Shown: one piece after another, positions 1-8,639 of the stretch
How the letters are laid out: each line of letters begins with the position of its first letter
Numbering within the stretch: position 1 is the first letter of the stretch
Origin: an uncultured Granulosicoccus sp.
GTDB taxonomy: Bacteria; Pseudomonadota; Gammaproteobacteria; Granulosicoccales; Granulosicoccaceae
NCBI GenBank assembly: GCA_947495035.1
Contig: CANLXI010000006.1
Location: 171,257-235,256, forward strand
Direction of reading: 5' to 3'
Length of the DNA stretch: 64,000 nt
Notes under the pieces: generated by a model
What the model was told of the DNA's origin: nothing
What the model saw: only the letters and a program-made list of their open reading frames with translations
Database searches by the model: none
Translations under genes and position numbers: made by a program

Positions 1-2
1 TT

Positions 3-107
3 GCAATCAGTCCGATGTTCTATCTGCCGGCTTTGGCCTTGGGTATCGCATTGATTGCCTGGGATCAGAAGAGGGGATCAACACCATTGAGTAGAGCGAC
101 GTCATGA
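3..107 (+). CDS. C-terminal end of a membrane protein (partial)
   Basis: An open frame enters from the left edge and ends with TGA at 105-107. It reads as a hydrophobic segment (AISPMFYLPALALGIALIAW) followed by a short basic and polar tail, as expected for the last membrane helix of a transporter or other integral membrane protein. Its stop overlaps the sulfatase start as ATGA, which suggests translational coupling in one operon. The family cannot be named from 34 residues. Transport of a sulfated substrate is only a guess from the neighbour. Confidence 0.5.
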   Translation, partial: AISPMFYLPALALGIALIAWDQKRGSTPLSRATS

Positions 108-1675
108 CGAAAAAACCCAACTTTCTGTTCATCATTACCGATCAACACCGTGCCGATCATCTGGGTTGCTATGGCAACACGGTGGTAAAGACCCCCAACA
201 TTGACGGCATCGCGGAAAAGGGTCGACAGTGGGACAAGTTCTACGTGGCCAATCCGATCTGCATGCCCAATCGTGCGTCCATCATGACGGGGCGCATGTC
301 CTCGCTTCATGGTGCGCGCCACAATGGTATTCCGCTGTCACACGATCACACGACGTTTGTCGAGCTACTGAAAGACGCAGGCTATCGGACCGGCCTCATC
401 GGTAAGTCACACTTGCAGAGCTTTACCGGCCTGCCGGCGTCCAATACATACCAACCTGACCCGACGCTGCATACGCCACGCAAGGAACTGCGTGACGCCT
501 ACAAGCATGATCGGCATTCGGAAGACTACGATCTGGAAGTGGTACCGAAATGGGATCGTCCACTGGCTGAACGTATGGGGGGTGATTTCTACGGTTTCGA
601 ACATGTCGAGATTGCCGCTGACCATGCCGATGCGGCGAGTGGCGATTATCTGCTGTGGGCCCGTGAGCAAGATCCCGATTTCGATAGCCTCGTGGGAGAG
701 AAAAACGCGCTGCCGGATGATCGCATCAACGCACCGCAGGCCTGGCGAACAGCGGTGCCGGAAGAACTCTATTCAACGTCGTGGATAGCCGACAGGTCGC
801 AGGACTGGTTGAAGGAGCGTGCCGATGATGATGCGCCGTTCTTCTTGCAGATGTCTTTCCCTGATCCGCATCATCCCTTTACGCCACCCGGGAAATACTG
901 GGATATGTATGACCCGGCAGACATGCCACTGCCAGCTTCATTCGGCAAGAGCGATCTGCCGCCTGTCAAGGCAATGAGAGAAGCGATGGAAAATGGTACG
1001 GACCCGCGTGATAACCAGAGCCCTTTCAGCGTGACGGAAGATGAAGCGCGTCAAATCCTCGCATTGACGTACGGGTCCATCACCATGATTGACGATGCCA
1101 TCGGGCGCGTACTGGCGCAGCTCGAGGAATCGGGTCTGGCTGACAATACCATTGTGATCTTTACGTCTGACCACGGCGACTACATGGGCGATCATGGTTT
1201 GATGCTGAAATTGCTGTTGCATTTCCAGGGCACCATTCGCGTCCCGTTCATCTGGTACGACCCATCGCAGCGGGGCGGCGGGGAAGCTGTTTCCGATCTG
1301 GCGTCGAGCATTGATATTTCTGCGACCATTCTGGCGCGAGCGGGCGTACAGGCTTTCAATGGCATTCAGGGCCGTGACTTGCTGAAGGATCCAGAACCTG
1401 AGGCCATCCTTGTTGAAGAAGACAGTCAAAGGACAATGACGGGGTTCGAGCGTCCGCAACGTATTCGAACCGTGGTGACTGATCGCTACCGCATGTCGCT
1501 GCGAGAGGGGGAGGACTGGCACGAACTGTATGATCTACAGGCAGATCCGCATGAACTGGACAATCGATATGCCGATCCGGATTTTTCAGACGTTCGACAC
1601 GAATTGACAGAGATCATGTTGCGCCGCATGATCTCTCTGCAAGACCGTGCACCGCTGCCAGCTTATCGCGCTTGA
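104..1675 (+). CDS. Sulfatase family hydrolase (alkaline phosphatase superfamily)
   Basis: This 523-residue protein is full length for a type I sulfatase or phosphonate monoester hydrolase. The N-terminal metal-binding Asp is in ITDQH (D13). The formylglycine site is C53 in C-M-P-N-R followed by ASIMTGR, so Asn replaces the usual Ser or Ala of CxPSR. A second metal site is seen as TSDHGDYMGDHG near residue 355. No signal peptide is visible, so a cytoplasmic location is likely. It probably cleaves a sulfate ester (or phosphonate ester) from a small molecule or imported sugar. The ATG overlaps the upstream stop. The family assignment is firm and the substrate unknown. Confidence 0.9.
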   Translation: MTKKPNFLFIITDQHRADHLGCYGNTVVKTPNIDGIAEKGRQWDKFYVANPICMPNRASIMTGRMSSLHGARHNGIPLSHDHTTFVELLKDAGYRTGLIGKSHLQSFTGLPASNTYQPDPTLHTPRKELRDAYKHDRHSEDYDLEVVPKWDRPLAERMGGDFYGFEHVEIAADHADAASGDYLLWAREQDPDFDSLVGEKNALPDDRINAPQAWRTAVPEELYSTSWIADRSQDWLKERADDDAPFFLQMSFPDPHHPFTPPGKYWDMYDPADMPLPASFGKSDLPPVKAMREAMENGTDPRDNQSPFSVTEDEARQILALTYGSITMIDDAIGRVLAQLEESGLADNTIVIFTSDHGDYMGDHGLMLKLLLHFQGTIRVPFIWYDPSQRGGGEAVSDLASSIDISATILARAGVQAFNGIQGRDLLKDPEPEAILVEEDSQRTMTGFERPQRIRTVVTDRYRMSLREGEDWHELYDLQADPHELDNRYADPDFSDVRHELTEIMLRRMISLQDRAPLPAYRA

Positions 1676-1679
1676 AAAA

Positions 1680-2020
1680 GGCGGCTGCGATCTGGCCGTT
1701 GTGCTGGATTCGGTTTTTCACACCGAGTCTGTTGCTGCGGCGTCACGTGATGCAGCTCTGGTCATCCCCGCCCTGATCAAGATTGACAGCGACGGACACC
1801 GGGGCGGCTTGTTGCGGGCGATCCTGAGCTGATCACAGTCGGGCGAATTCTTGATGAAGACGGTGCTGAGCTGCGTGGCGTGTTGACCCATGCAGGCGAT
1901 AGCCATGGTGCGGTGGGGGTGGCAGCGCAGTCCGAGTTCGCCGAGATGGAACGTGTGGCCGCGGCCGGAAACTGCAAGCCGCTTGTTGTAGTTGAAGCCA
2001 TTGTCGCTGTTTATGGTTGA
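1680..2020 (+). pseudogene. Remnant of a D-threonine aldolase / D-serine dehydratase-type PLP enzyme
   Basis: Immediately after the sulfatase, one frame (about 1680-1819) reads GCDLAVVLDSV followed by LIKIDSDGHRGG. The next frame (from about 1820) reads DPELITVGRILDEDGAELRGV and then LTHAGDSHG. Joined, these match the mid-domain pattern of the D-threonine aldolase/DSD1 family (VVDS..., VxIDxGxxRxG, LxGxxxHxG). The two halves are offset by one base, the N-terminal part with the PLP lysine is missing, and similarity fades before a stop at 2018-2020. I therefore call it a decayed, frameshifted fragment. Recognition is by family pattern, not alignment. Confidence 0.6.
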
Positions 2021-2601
2021 GTTGCTGCTCGAGCTGGCTGCTGTATTCGTATTGTCACTCTCGTAGTGGCCTTCAAGTAATTCGGTATTTTCCAGCGTTG
2101 CTGCAGAGCCTCGGGCGCTCCCTGCAGACATTTGAACGTCCACTCAGTGCTGCAAAGCGCCTGTGCAGGCAGAAATCAGATTGAAAAATCGGGGGGCGCC
2201 GGCTCCACGTCGGATGCCCTGTTTCCGAGTGCCGGCTCTCTACGCCGCCTTGGCGTACGCCTGCAGCGACGGTGGGGCGGATATCCGCCGCATCGCGACG
2301 CTTCGCTTCTGCAGGATATTTACAAACAGCTTTGACCGTGATTCAATGAAATCCAATCACACCACCAACGTGATCAGTCAGCGCATGCCGAACTACCGCC
2401 ATGCAGCGCGATGCTGCCGAAGAGCAAATTCTCATGACTGCGACGGAACCCGTCAGAAGGTTCCCGCCCGTCATGCACGGACAACGGCTGACGTTCAATC
2501 GGTTTCGAGAGTGCGAATGGATGTGTCTGAGCGTACAAGCGCCTTCCATCTGTCAACGCAATATCTGCAGCCAGCAGGCTGCGACACTGGAGAGAAAAAC
2601 C
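2021..2601 (+). other. Intergenic stretch without a supported gene
   Basis: This stretch of about 580 bases follows the pseudogene remnant. Open frames cross it, but none has a recognisable product or a good ribosome binding site. The long plus-strand frame that continues into the binding protein starts upstream of a much better start at 2602. The segment probably holds more decayed sequence and the promoter of the ABC transporter genes. Confidence 0.5.
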
Positions 2602-3597
2602 ATGCACCACGGTACAACCATCAGACAGACAGCTACTCCATCCAGCCGGCATCGCCGCAGCATCGGAGCGGCGATCAAGGCCGGACTACTCGCAACTACA
2701 CTGGCCATCTCCGGTCATTCTCTGGCGCAGGACCTGGAAATCTTCACCTCTGTTCCCAGTCTCGGCTTTCCCTTCTTCGTGCACATGCAAAAGGAGTTGT
2801 CGGCCGAAGCTGACTCGCTGGGTGGGATAACTCTGATGGAGTCCGACGGCCAGAATCAGACTACCAAGCAAACGGCAGACGTTGAATCAGCCATCATCAA
2901 GGGCGTTGACGGTATCGTCATCTCGCCCATCGACGCAGTGGCAATGGCGCCTGCCCTGCAACAGGCGGTGGATGCAGAGATACCCGTGATCACCATTGAC
3001 CGGGCAGTCCAGGGTGTGGAAGGCATCCTCTCTCACGTTGGAGCTGACAATGTTCTCGGTGGCCAGGCTCAGGCCAATCTGATCGTGAGCCTGTTCCCCG
3101 ATGGCGCCACGGTCGTCAATCTTCAGGGGCAGCCAGGAGCCAGCCCTGCCATCGATCGCAATCGAGGTGTACATGACGTACTGGACCCACTGTCTGACAA
3201 GTACACATTTGTAGCAGAACAGACGGCAAACTTTGCGCGTGAGGAAGGTGCATCGGTCACTGAATCCATCCTTGCCGGTCTCGATACGCCACCGGATGTC
3301 ATTGTCGCTGCCAATGATGACATGGCTCTCGGAGCTCTGCAGGTGGCTCAGGAGCAGAACCTCGACATCGTCATCATTGGTTTCGATGCGCTGCCTGAAG
3401 CTCTGGGCAGCGTGCGTGATGGCGGTCTCACCGCCACGATCGAACAATTCCCGGGTGGGCAGAGTCGTACCGCCATGCAAGCCATGGTGAGCTATCTGCG
3501 TGACGGCACTGCACCTGATGAGCAGGTATTGCTGACGCCGATTGCAATCACCCAGAGCAACATCGAAGAGGGTGAGAGGCTCGGAGAAGTCCAATAG
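2602..3597 (+). CDS. Sugar ABC transporter periplasmic binding protein (RbsB-like)
   Basis: This is a 331-residue periplasmic binding protein of the ribose/galactose (Peripla_BP_4) type. The ATG at 2602 is preceded by GGAGAG at 2589-2594 and followed by a basic region and hydrophobic core (AAIKAGLLATTLAISGHSLAQ, cleavage near residue 43). Diagnostic stretches are GVDGIVISPIDAVAM, VDAEIPVITIDR and VIVAANDDMALGALQ, the usual hinge and ligand-lobe motifs. It should capture a monosaccharide or polyol and hand it to the permease that follows 40 bases later. No ATPase gene lies beside it, which is unusual for this family. Confidence 0.9.
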   Translation: MHHGTTIRQTATPSSRHRRSIGAAIKAGLLATTLAISGHSLAQDLEIFTSVPSLGFPFFVHMQKELSAEADSLGGITLMESDGQNQTTKQTADVESAIIKGVDGIVISPIDAVAMAPALQQAVDAEIPVITIDRAVQGVEGILSHVGADNVLGGQAQANLIVSLFPDGATVVNLQGQPGASPAIDRNRGVHDVLDPLSDKYTFVAEQTANFAREEGASVTESILAGLDTPPDVIVAANDDMALGALQVAQEQNLDIVIIGFDALPEALGSVRDGGLTATIEQFPGGQSRTAMQAMVSYLRDGTAPDEQVLLTPIAITQSNIEEGERLGEVQ

Positions 3598-3637
3598 ACA
3601 GAGCATAAGACAGCCAGCTTGCAGAGCCTCGGTAATC

Positions 3638-4645
3638 ATGTCGAGTAGAGAAATCAACAAGGTGCCGTTCAACGCGCTGGAGTTTTCAGCGCGTTTTGCG
3701 GCGCCATTGTTTCTGTTATTGCTGATCGCGGTGTTTGCATTGCTTGAACCGCGTTTCCTGCATCCACTGAACCTGTTCAATATCCTCCGGCAGGTGTCGA
3801 TCTCGGGACTGATCGCCATCGGCATGACCTTCGTCATACTCACGGCCGGTATCGATCTGTCGGTGGGTTCACTGATGGCTCTCGCAGGGCTGGTCAGTGC
3901 CTATGTTGCAAAAGGGGGATTGGCTGACCGGTTTGCGATCGGTGCGAATCTGGATGCAGGGAATCCTGCGATTCTGGCACTGGCCGCCGGTCTGCTGGTC
4001 GGCATGCTGGGAGGCGCCCTGCAGGGCATGGCCATAACGCGACTCAAGGTACCACCCTTCGTCGTGACACTCGGTGGATTGACCGCGTTCAGGGGGGCAG
4101 CCCTGCTGTTTTCAGGCGGTGGTCCGATCAGCGGTTTTGCAGCAGATTACACCTGGTGGGGCCAGGGTAGGATCGGGCCGGTACCGGTTCCCGTGATCAT
4201 CTTTCTCGGTTGCGCTATTCTGGCTCATCTGGTGCTGCGGTACTTTCAGTACGGCCAGCATGTGTATGCCACTGGAGGCAACAGCCGCGCTGCTGCACTC
4301 AACGGCGTACCGACGCGTCGAGTGATATTTTCGGTGTATGTGGTGGTTGGCTTCTTCTGCGGACTGGCCGGATTCCTGCTGTCAGCTCGCTTGAACTCCG
4401 CTGAAGCGGTGGCAGGTCTGGGGGTGGAATTGACTGTCATTGCTGCTGTCGTTATCGGTGGTACCAGTCTGTTTGGCGGTGTGGGGAGCATATTCGGCAC
4501 TGTGGTTGGCGCCTGCCTGATCGGTGTATTGACCAATGGTCTGGTGCTGTTGAATGTCTCTTCCTTCATTCAGCAGATCGTCATCGGCGTCATTCTGGTA
4601 GCAGCGGTTGCATTTGATCAGTTTGCGGCGGAGAAGCGGCAATAG
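3638..4645 (+). CDS. Sugar ABC transporter permease (RbsC-like)
   Basis: This 335-residue inner-membrane protein belongs to the BPD_transp_2 family of ribose/xylose permeases. It has many hydrophobic helices, the conserved GIDLSVGSLMALAG loop and the late ATP-binding-protein contact region around AAVVIGGTSLFGGVGSIFGT. I start it at ATG 3638 because the residues before it are polar and unlike the family. It forms the transmembrane channel for the sugar bound by the preceding protein. The matching RbsA-type ATPase is missing from both flanks, so it must be supplied from elsewhere if the system works. Confidence 0.9.
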   Translation: MSSREINKVPFNALEFSARFAAPLFLLLLIAVFALLEPRFLHPLNLFNILRQVSISGLIAIGMTFVILTAGIDLSVGSLMALAGLVSAYVAKGGLADRFAIGANLDAGNPAILALAAGLLVGMLGGALQGMAITRLKVPPFVVTLGGLTAFRGAALLFSGGGPISGFAADYTWWGQGRIGPVPVPVIIFLGCAILAHLVLRYFQYGQHVYATGGNSRAAALNGVPTRRVIFSVYVVVGFFCGLAGFLLSARLNSAEAVAGLGVELTVIAAVVIGGTSLFGGVGSIFGTVVGACLIGVLTNGLVLLNVSSFIQQIVIGVILVAAVAFDQFAAEKRQ

Positions 4646-4857
4646 TCGGCCAACACACGGACGTTCTATTGCGGTTGTAAGCCCTGAATGCCCGATGTAC
4701 GGCTTGAAGCGCCATCCGAATGGCAGATGATTCTGTTGATCAATGCAAGAATGAACAGCAGCTCTGCAATGATCAGCCTTTGTTTTTCGCACACGGCAAT
4801 GGCGAAAGGCAGTGATACCAAGCCTGGTCGTGAGAGTCGATTACCGTCGGAGAGTCG

Positions 4858-5712
4858 CTACCTCTGACGGTGAAGATCGCGTGAAACGCTTCGGTCGGAT
4901 GACTCTTGCTGTTCTTGCAGAAAATCGAGCAACACGGCATTGAAGGCCGCAGGACGTTCAACCGGAACGGCATGGCGGCTGTCCGGAATGATGACCATTC
5001 TGGCATTCGGGGCCAGCTCGACAATGCGCTGTTTCCAGGCTCGCGGGGTGTAGTCTTCACTGGCGCAGATCACCAGGATGGCCTGTTCGATGCGTGACAG
5101 CTCAGGTGTGATGTCCCAGCTCAGGATGGCATCGAGTGCTGCCTGATAGGCGGCAGGATCGTTCTCTGACCAGCGATCGGCAAACAGCCGCCGCCGGTCG
5201 ATGAACTCATCACCTGGTAGTAATCGCTCGGCAATGATTCGACCAAGACGTCGCATCCCGAGCAGTCTGACCAGCAACTTGCGTTGCATGACGGTGAACC
5301 TGTCACGCAGACGTCGAGGTTTCATGTCCGCCGGGGAGTTGACCGCCGTGATGGTTGCTACAAGGTCGGGGTGGTCCAGAGCAAGCTGCAGCGCAATCTG
5401 TGCGCCCATGGACAGGCCCACAGCATGAACACCAGTCAGTTTCAGACTGTTGATCAGCGAGGCGACATCATTCGCCATATCCCGAATGGAGTAAGGCTGG
5501 GTGGGCTTGTCACTGTCGCCGTGACCACGCAGGTCGATCAGCAGCAATTGATGATTGGCAGTCAATGCCGGGACCTGATCTGACCAATCGCGGAGGCTGG
5601 AACCCAGGCCATGAAGGAGAAGAACCGTCGAAACGGATGCATCCGACGACGAGGCATGGAGTTCGTAGTGAATACCCAGTCCATCTGCGTGATGTCGCGG
5701 CATGATGATCAC
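4858..5712 (-). CDS. Alpha/beta hydrolase
   Basis: This is a 284-residue alpha/beta-hydrolase-fold enzyme. The oxyanion motif HGLGSS is near residue 34, the nucleophile elbow is GLSMG (S101), the acid is D220 in ASEDYTP and the histidine is H247 in DSRHAVP, giving a complete Ser-Asp-His triad. The layout resembles 3-oxoadipate enol-lactonase and related small ester or lactone hydrolases. No signal peptide is present. An internal ATG at 5703 is an alternative start. It stands alone between the convergent ABC permease and the divergent greB. The substrate cannot be told. Confidence 0.85.
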   Translation of the reverse strand: MIIMPRHHADGLGIHYELHASSSDASVSTVLLLHGLGSSLRDWSDQVPALTANHQLLLIDLRGHGDSDKPTQPYSIRDMANDVASLINSLKLTGVHAVGLSMGAQIALQLALDHPDLVATITAVNSPADMKPRRLRDRFTVMQRKLLVRLLGMRRLGRIIAERLLPGDEFIDRRRLFADRWSENDPAAYQAALDAILSWDITPELSRIEQAILVICASEDYTPRAWKQRIVELAPNARMVIIPDSRHAVPVERPAAFNAVLLDFLQEQQESSDRSVSRDLHRQR

Positions 5713-5989
5713 CTGCCCTGATGTATCGAGTCTGCTGCTCGGTAGAGGACCCTTGTCAATACCTTAACCTGTTTCCACGTCGTAGGGAAATACTCGAAAA
5801 GGGCAGAGTGCTGATCGATTCGGGTGCCGTTCGGAAAGGCAGGCAGGGTGTCCGCATGGTCTGCGCATCCAATGTGCCCTTGGCGCCAGGGTCCGACACG
5901 GGTGTCTGTCATCTTGCCATGTGGGTGATCATCGAGCCGGGTTGGGGCTACAATACTGCTCATTCGATTGCACCGAAGCCACGAGTTTC

Positions 5990-6493
5990 ATGAGCCGCTA
6001 CCGCCCCCCAAGTCCTCGCTCTTCACCGTATATCACCCGTGAAGGTTATGACCGCCTGAAATCCGAGGAAAAGGCGCTGTGGGCAAGACGCAAGGATGTC
6101 ACTGCCGCACTGAGTGCCGCCGCCGCCGAAGGCGATCGGTCAGAGAACGCAGAATACATCTACCGGAAGAAGGAACTGCGCGAAATCGATCGGCGCGTGC
6201 GCTACCTGCAGAAACGCATTCCGGACCTGAAAGTCATCGACCGGCGTGCCGGAGGCGATGCGATATTCTTTGGCGCCGAGGTCGAACTGGAGACCGACAG
6301 CGGCTCGACCATGACGGTACGTATCGTCGGTGCGGACGAGATCGATCCGGCCAGGCGATTCATCAGTGTGGATTCACCGCTGGCCAGGGCTTTGCTGAAA
6401 AAGCAGGTGGATGATGAAGTCACCATCGAGGTGGAGGAGCAGAAGCTGGTCTATGCCGTGCTCGGCATCAGCTATCCGCAAGGCGATAGCTGA
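5990..6493 (+). CDS. greB: Transcription elongation factor GreB
   Basis: This 167-residue protein is GreB-like along its whole length. The N-terminal coiled coil contains GDRSENAEYIYRKKELREID, with the acidic Asp and Glu at the tip that enter the RNA polymerase secondary channel. It is followed by the C-terminal FKBP-like domain (FFGAEVELETD, then ISVDSPLARALLKKQVDDEV). GreB rescues backtracked RNA polymerase by stimulating transcript cleavage. The ATG at 5990 leaves a short Arg/Pro/Ser-rich leader, slightly longer than in E. coli. It is convergent with the FnIII-protein gene. Confidence 0.95.
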   Translation: MSRYRPPSPRSSPYITREGYDRLKSEEKALWARRKDVTAALSAAAAEGDRSENAEYIYRKKELREIDRRVRYLQKRIPDLKVIDRRAGGDAIFFGAEVELETDSGSTMTVRIVGADEIDPARRFISVDSPLARALLKKQVDDEVTIEVEEQKLVYAVLGISYPQGDS

Positions 6494-6569
6494 TGCCGAG
6501 GATCATGGGGAGCGGTGTTCAGGGCCGTCGGGGCAAGCAGAGAGTTCGAGGTCGTTCGACATCTGGATG

Positions 6570-8468
6570 TCAACGGCTCACGAATACCTCCACCTGCAGC
6601 TCATCATCAACAGGCACATCAACCACATCATCGCCGATCAACATGCGAATCGTGCCGGTATCGTCCGGTACGGGTGTTGCAATTACCGAACTGCCATCGG
6701 CCGCGGTCACGCTGATGCTGCCTTCGGTCCATTGGTCCAGCGGTTCTTCTGCTTCCGTATCGCCTTCGTAGCGCAATGAGATGTTGACGCTCAGGCGTTG
6801 ATCGGACACGGCAGGAATGTCGGCATCGAAGCTGATGTCACTGCTGGAATCGCGGTACATGACCGTCGGTTGCAAGGTGGTGATCGGTTCGGCAAAGGAC
6901 AGGCCGACACGCCTGCCCATCTCGGCCGTGAAGTCATGAACGGCAAGCGTGATACTGCCATCGGCTGCGATGTTTTCGTAGTGCTCCACGGTCCAGCTGT
7001 CGTTGATCCGGACTCCGTCACGATAGGGCATGGTTCGAGTCTGCTCGGAGTCGTAGAAGTACTGTTGGTCCTCTGCGAAGGTTTGCACCTCGATGCCCTC
7101 GTACTTGTAGTAACTCTCCGGGCCGCGTGAGGCCGGGTACAACTGCACCTGCCCACTGTAGATGCCCGTTGGCAGAGAACAGTCGGAATAAGTCGACACA
7201 TATCCCTGGCCATCACCACCACCTAGAATGATCGGCAAGGAGGCACTGCCTCCGGCGTCACAGCTGTAGTCGCCACCGGCAGAACCACCTGGAATCTCGG
7301 TGCTACCAGGCACCAGAGTCAGGCCATTGGCCGTGGTTACACCCGCGCTACGATAGTTGATGAAGAGCTCCTTGAGTGCCTCATGTGGACGCTGCATGGC
7401 CGCTTCAACAACTTCAAAGGGCTTGCGATTGGCAATGGCGATGATTTCACGCAGCACCTGTTCGGCATTTGCCAGGGTGATGGCCGCTGATACCGGTGGA
7501 GTCACTGTGCCTGTGGTTGCCGGCACCTGGATGCTGGCGGCGCTTGACTGCCTGCCTTGTTCGTCAATGGCGACTATTGCATAGGTCCTGTCGCTGGCGG
7601 CGGGGGAATCGCCGTCAAGGTAGCTGGTACCGTCGGTAACGCCCAGTACTTCTGCATTGCGACTGATCTGGAACATCTGGCCCGGGCGCTGACGCGCCCA
7701 GAACAGTTCCAGAACGGAATCGGAGTAGATGGCGACTGTCAGGTTCTCTGGCGTCTGCCGTCCTTGCTCAGTGCCGCCCGCAGATCCGCTGGCGTCATCA
7801 AGTGTGGTCAGGCTGAGCTGCGAGTCTCTGGATACTGCGCCCGAGCTGTCACGGGCACGCACCCTCAGTTGCAGGCTGGTGCCTGGCGTCAGGCCGTCCA
7901 GATACAGGCTGGTGCCGGCGCTGCTGCCGAGTCTCTGCTCGCCAAGGTAGATGTCGTATTGCAAGCCGGGAATTGCCGCCCGGGTCCAGAACAGCTCGGC
8001 GGCCGTTGGCGAATAGACCTGTGCATGGAGATCCTGCGGGGCGGGTATCGCATTCAGCTGGCTCATGACATCGGCGGCATTGATGCCCAGATAGGGATCG
8101 TGCACGACCCAGACGTTGTCGATCGTTTCCACCGGTGGCGCGGTATAGACGGCATCGATGTCGCCGACAACAATGCCCTGGATACGCTGTCGTGTGGAGT
8201 GATTGATGACATGGTAGCTGCCATCACTCACCTCGCAGGCTGTCCCGTCGCGATTGCCCGAGGGGGTATCCCCCAGGGTGTACACCTGGTATTCACACAT
8301 GGTGGTCCAGTCGCTGGCACTCTGGACTTGCAGATAGCCATGGGTAGCGTTGCCCCAGCTCAGGGTATTGCCTTCCACCCTTACCTGAAAACGATCTGCA
8401 GCCAGAACCTTGCCGGTGGTTGACATCAGCAACAGGCAGCCCTGCAGTGCCAGTACACGGTGATTCAT
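6570..8468 (-). CDS. Exported protein with two fibronectin type III-like domains
   Basis: This 632-residue protein has a clear signal peptide (MNHRVLALQGCLLLMSTTGKVLAA). The start ATG at 8468 has GAGGA upstream; an in-frame extension to 8615 has no comparable support. After an N-terminal domain with two cysteines come two fibronectin-III-like repeats (from about residue 145 and about 235), each with the pattern SxxxxELFW near its start. The C-terminal 280 residues match nothing I recognise. It lies 171 bases downstream of the amine-oxidase-like genes on the same strand, so it may be expressed with them. Function unknown. Confidence 0.75.
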   Translation of the reverse strand: MNHRVLALQGCLLLMSTTGKVLAADRFQVRVEGNTLSWGNATHGYLQVQSASDWTTMCEYQVYTLGDTPSGNRDGTACEVSDGSYHVINHSTRQRIQGIVVGDIDAVYTAPPVETIDNVWVVHDPYLGINAADVMSQLNAIPAPQDLHAQVYSPTAAELFWTRAAIPGLQYDIYLGEQRLGSSAGTSLYLDGLTPGTSLQLRVRARDSSGAVSRDSQLSLTTLDDASGSAGGTEQGRQTPENLTVAIYSDSVLELFWARQRPGQMFQISRNAEVLGVTDGTSYLDGDSPAASDRTYAIVAIDEQGRQSSAASIQVPATTGTVTPPVSAAITLANAEQVLREIIAIANRKPFEVVEAAMQRPHEALKELFINYRSAGVTTANGLTLVPGSTEIPGGSAGGDYSCDAGGSASLPIILGGGDGQGYVSTYSDCSLPTGIYSGQVQLYPASRGPESYYKYEGIEVQTFAEDQQYFYDSEQTRTMPYRDGVRINDSWTVEHYENIAADGSITLAVHDFTAEMGRRVGLSFAEPITTLQPTVMYRDSSSDISFDADIPAVSDQRLSVNISLRYEGDTEAEEPLDQWTEGSISVTAADGSSVIATPVPDDTGTIRMLIGDDVVDVPVDDELQVEVFVSR

Positions 8469-8639
8469 GATGGTGTTTCCTCGTTGAGCGTCATCGATAT
8501 CCATGACCAGACGAGCCGAGTCGTTGCGAGCCCTGTCGGCCTGTGCAGCGGTTTCCGCTTGCCGATATCGTACTCTCGAGCGTGGCAGCCGGGGTATTAC
8601 GGGGAAAAGCACCATGTAGCTACAGCCACGCTGGCGGTC

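Noticed and set aside
2163..2813. Plus-strand frame overlapping the sugar-binding protein
   Set aside because: It runs into the signal peptide region of the real gene in another frame and shows no family pattern.
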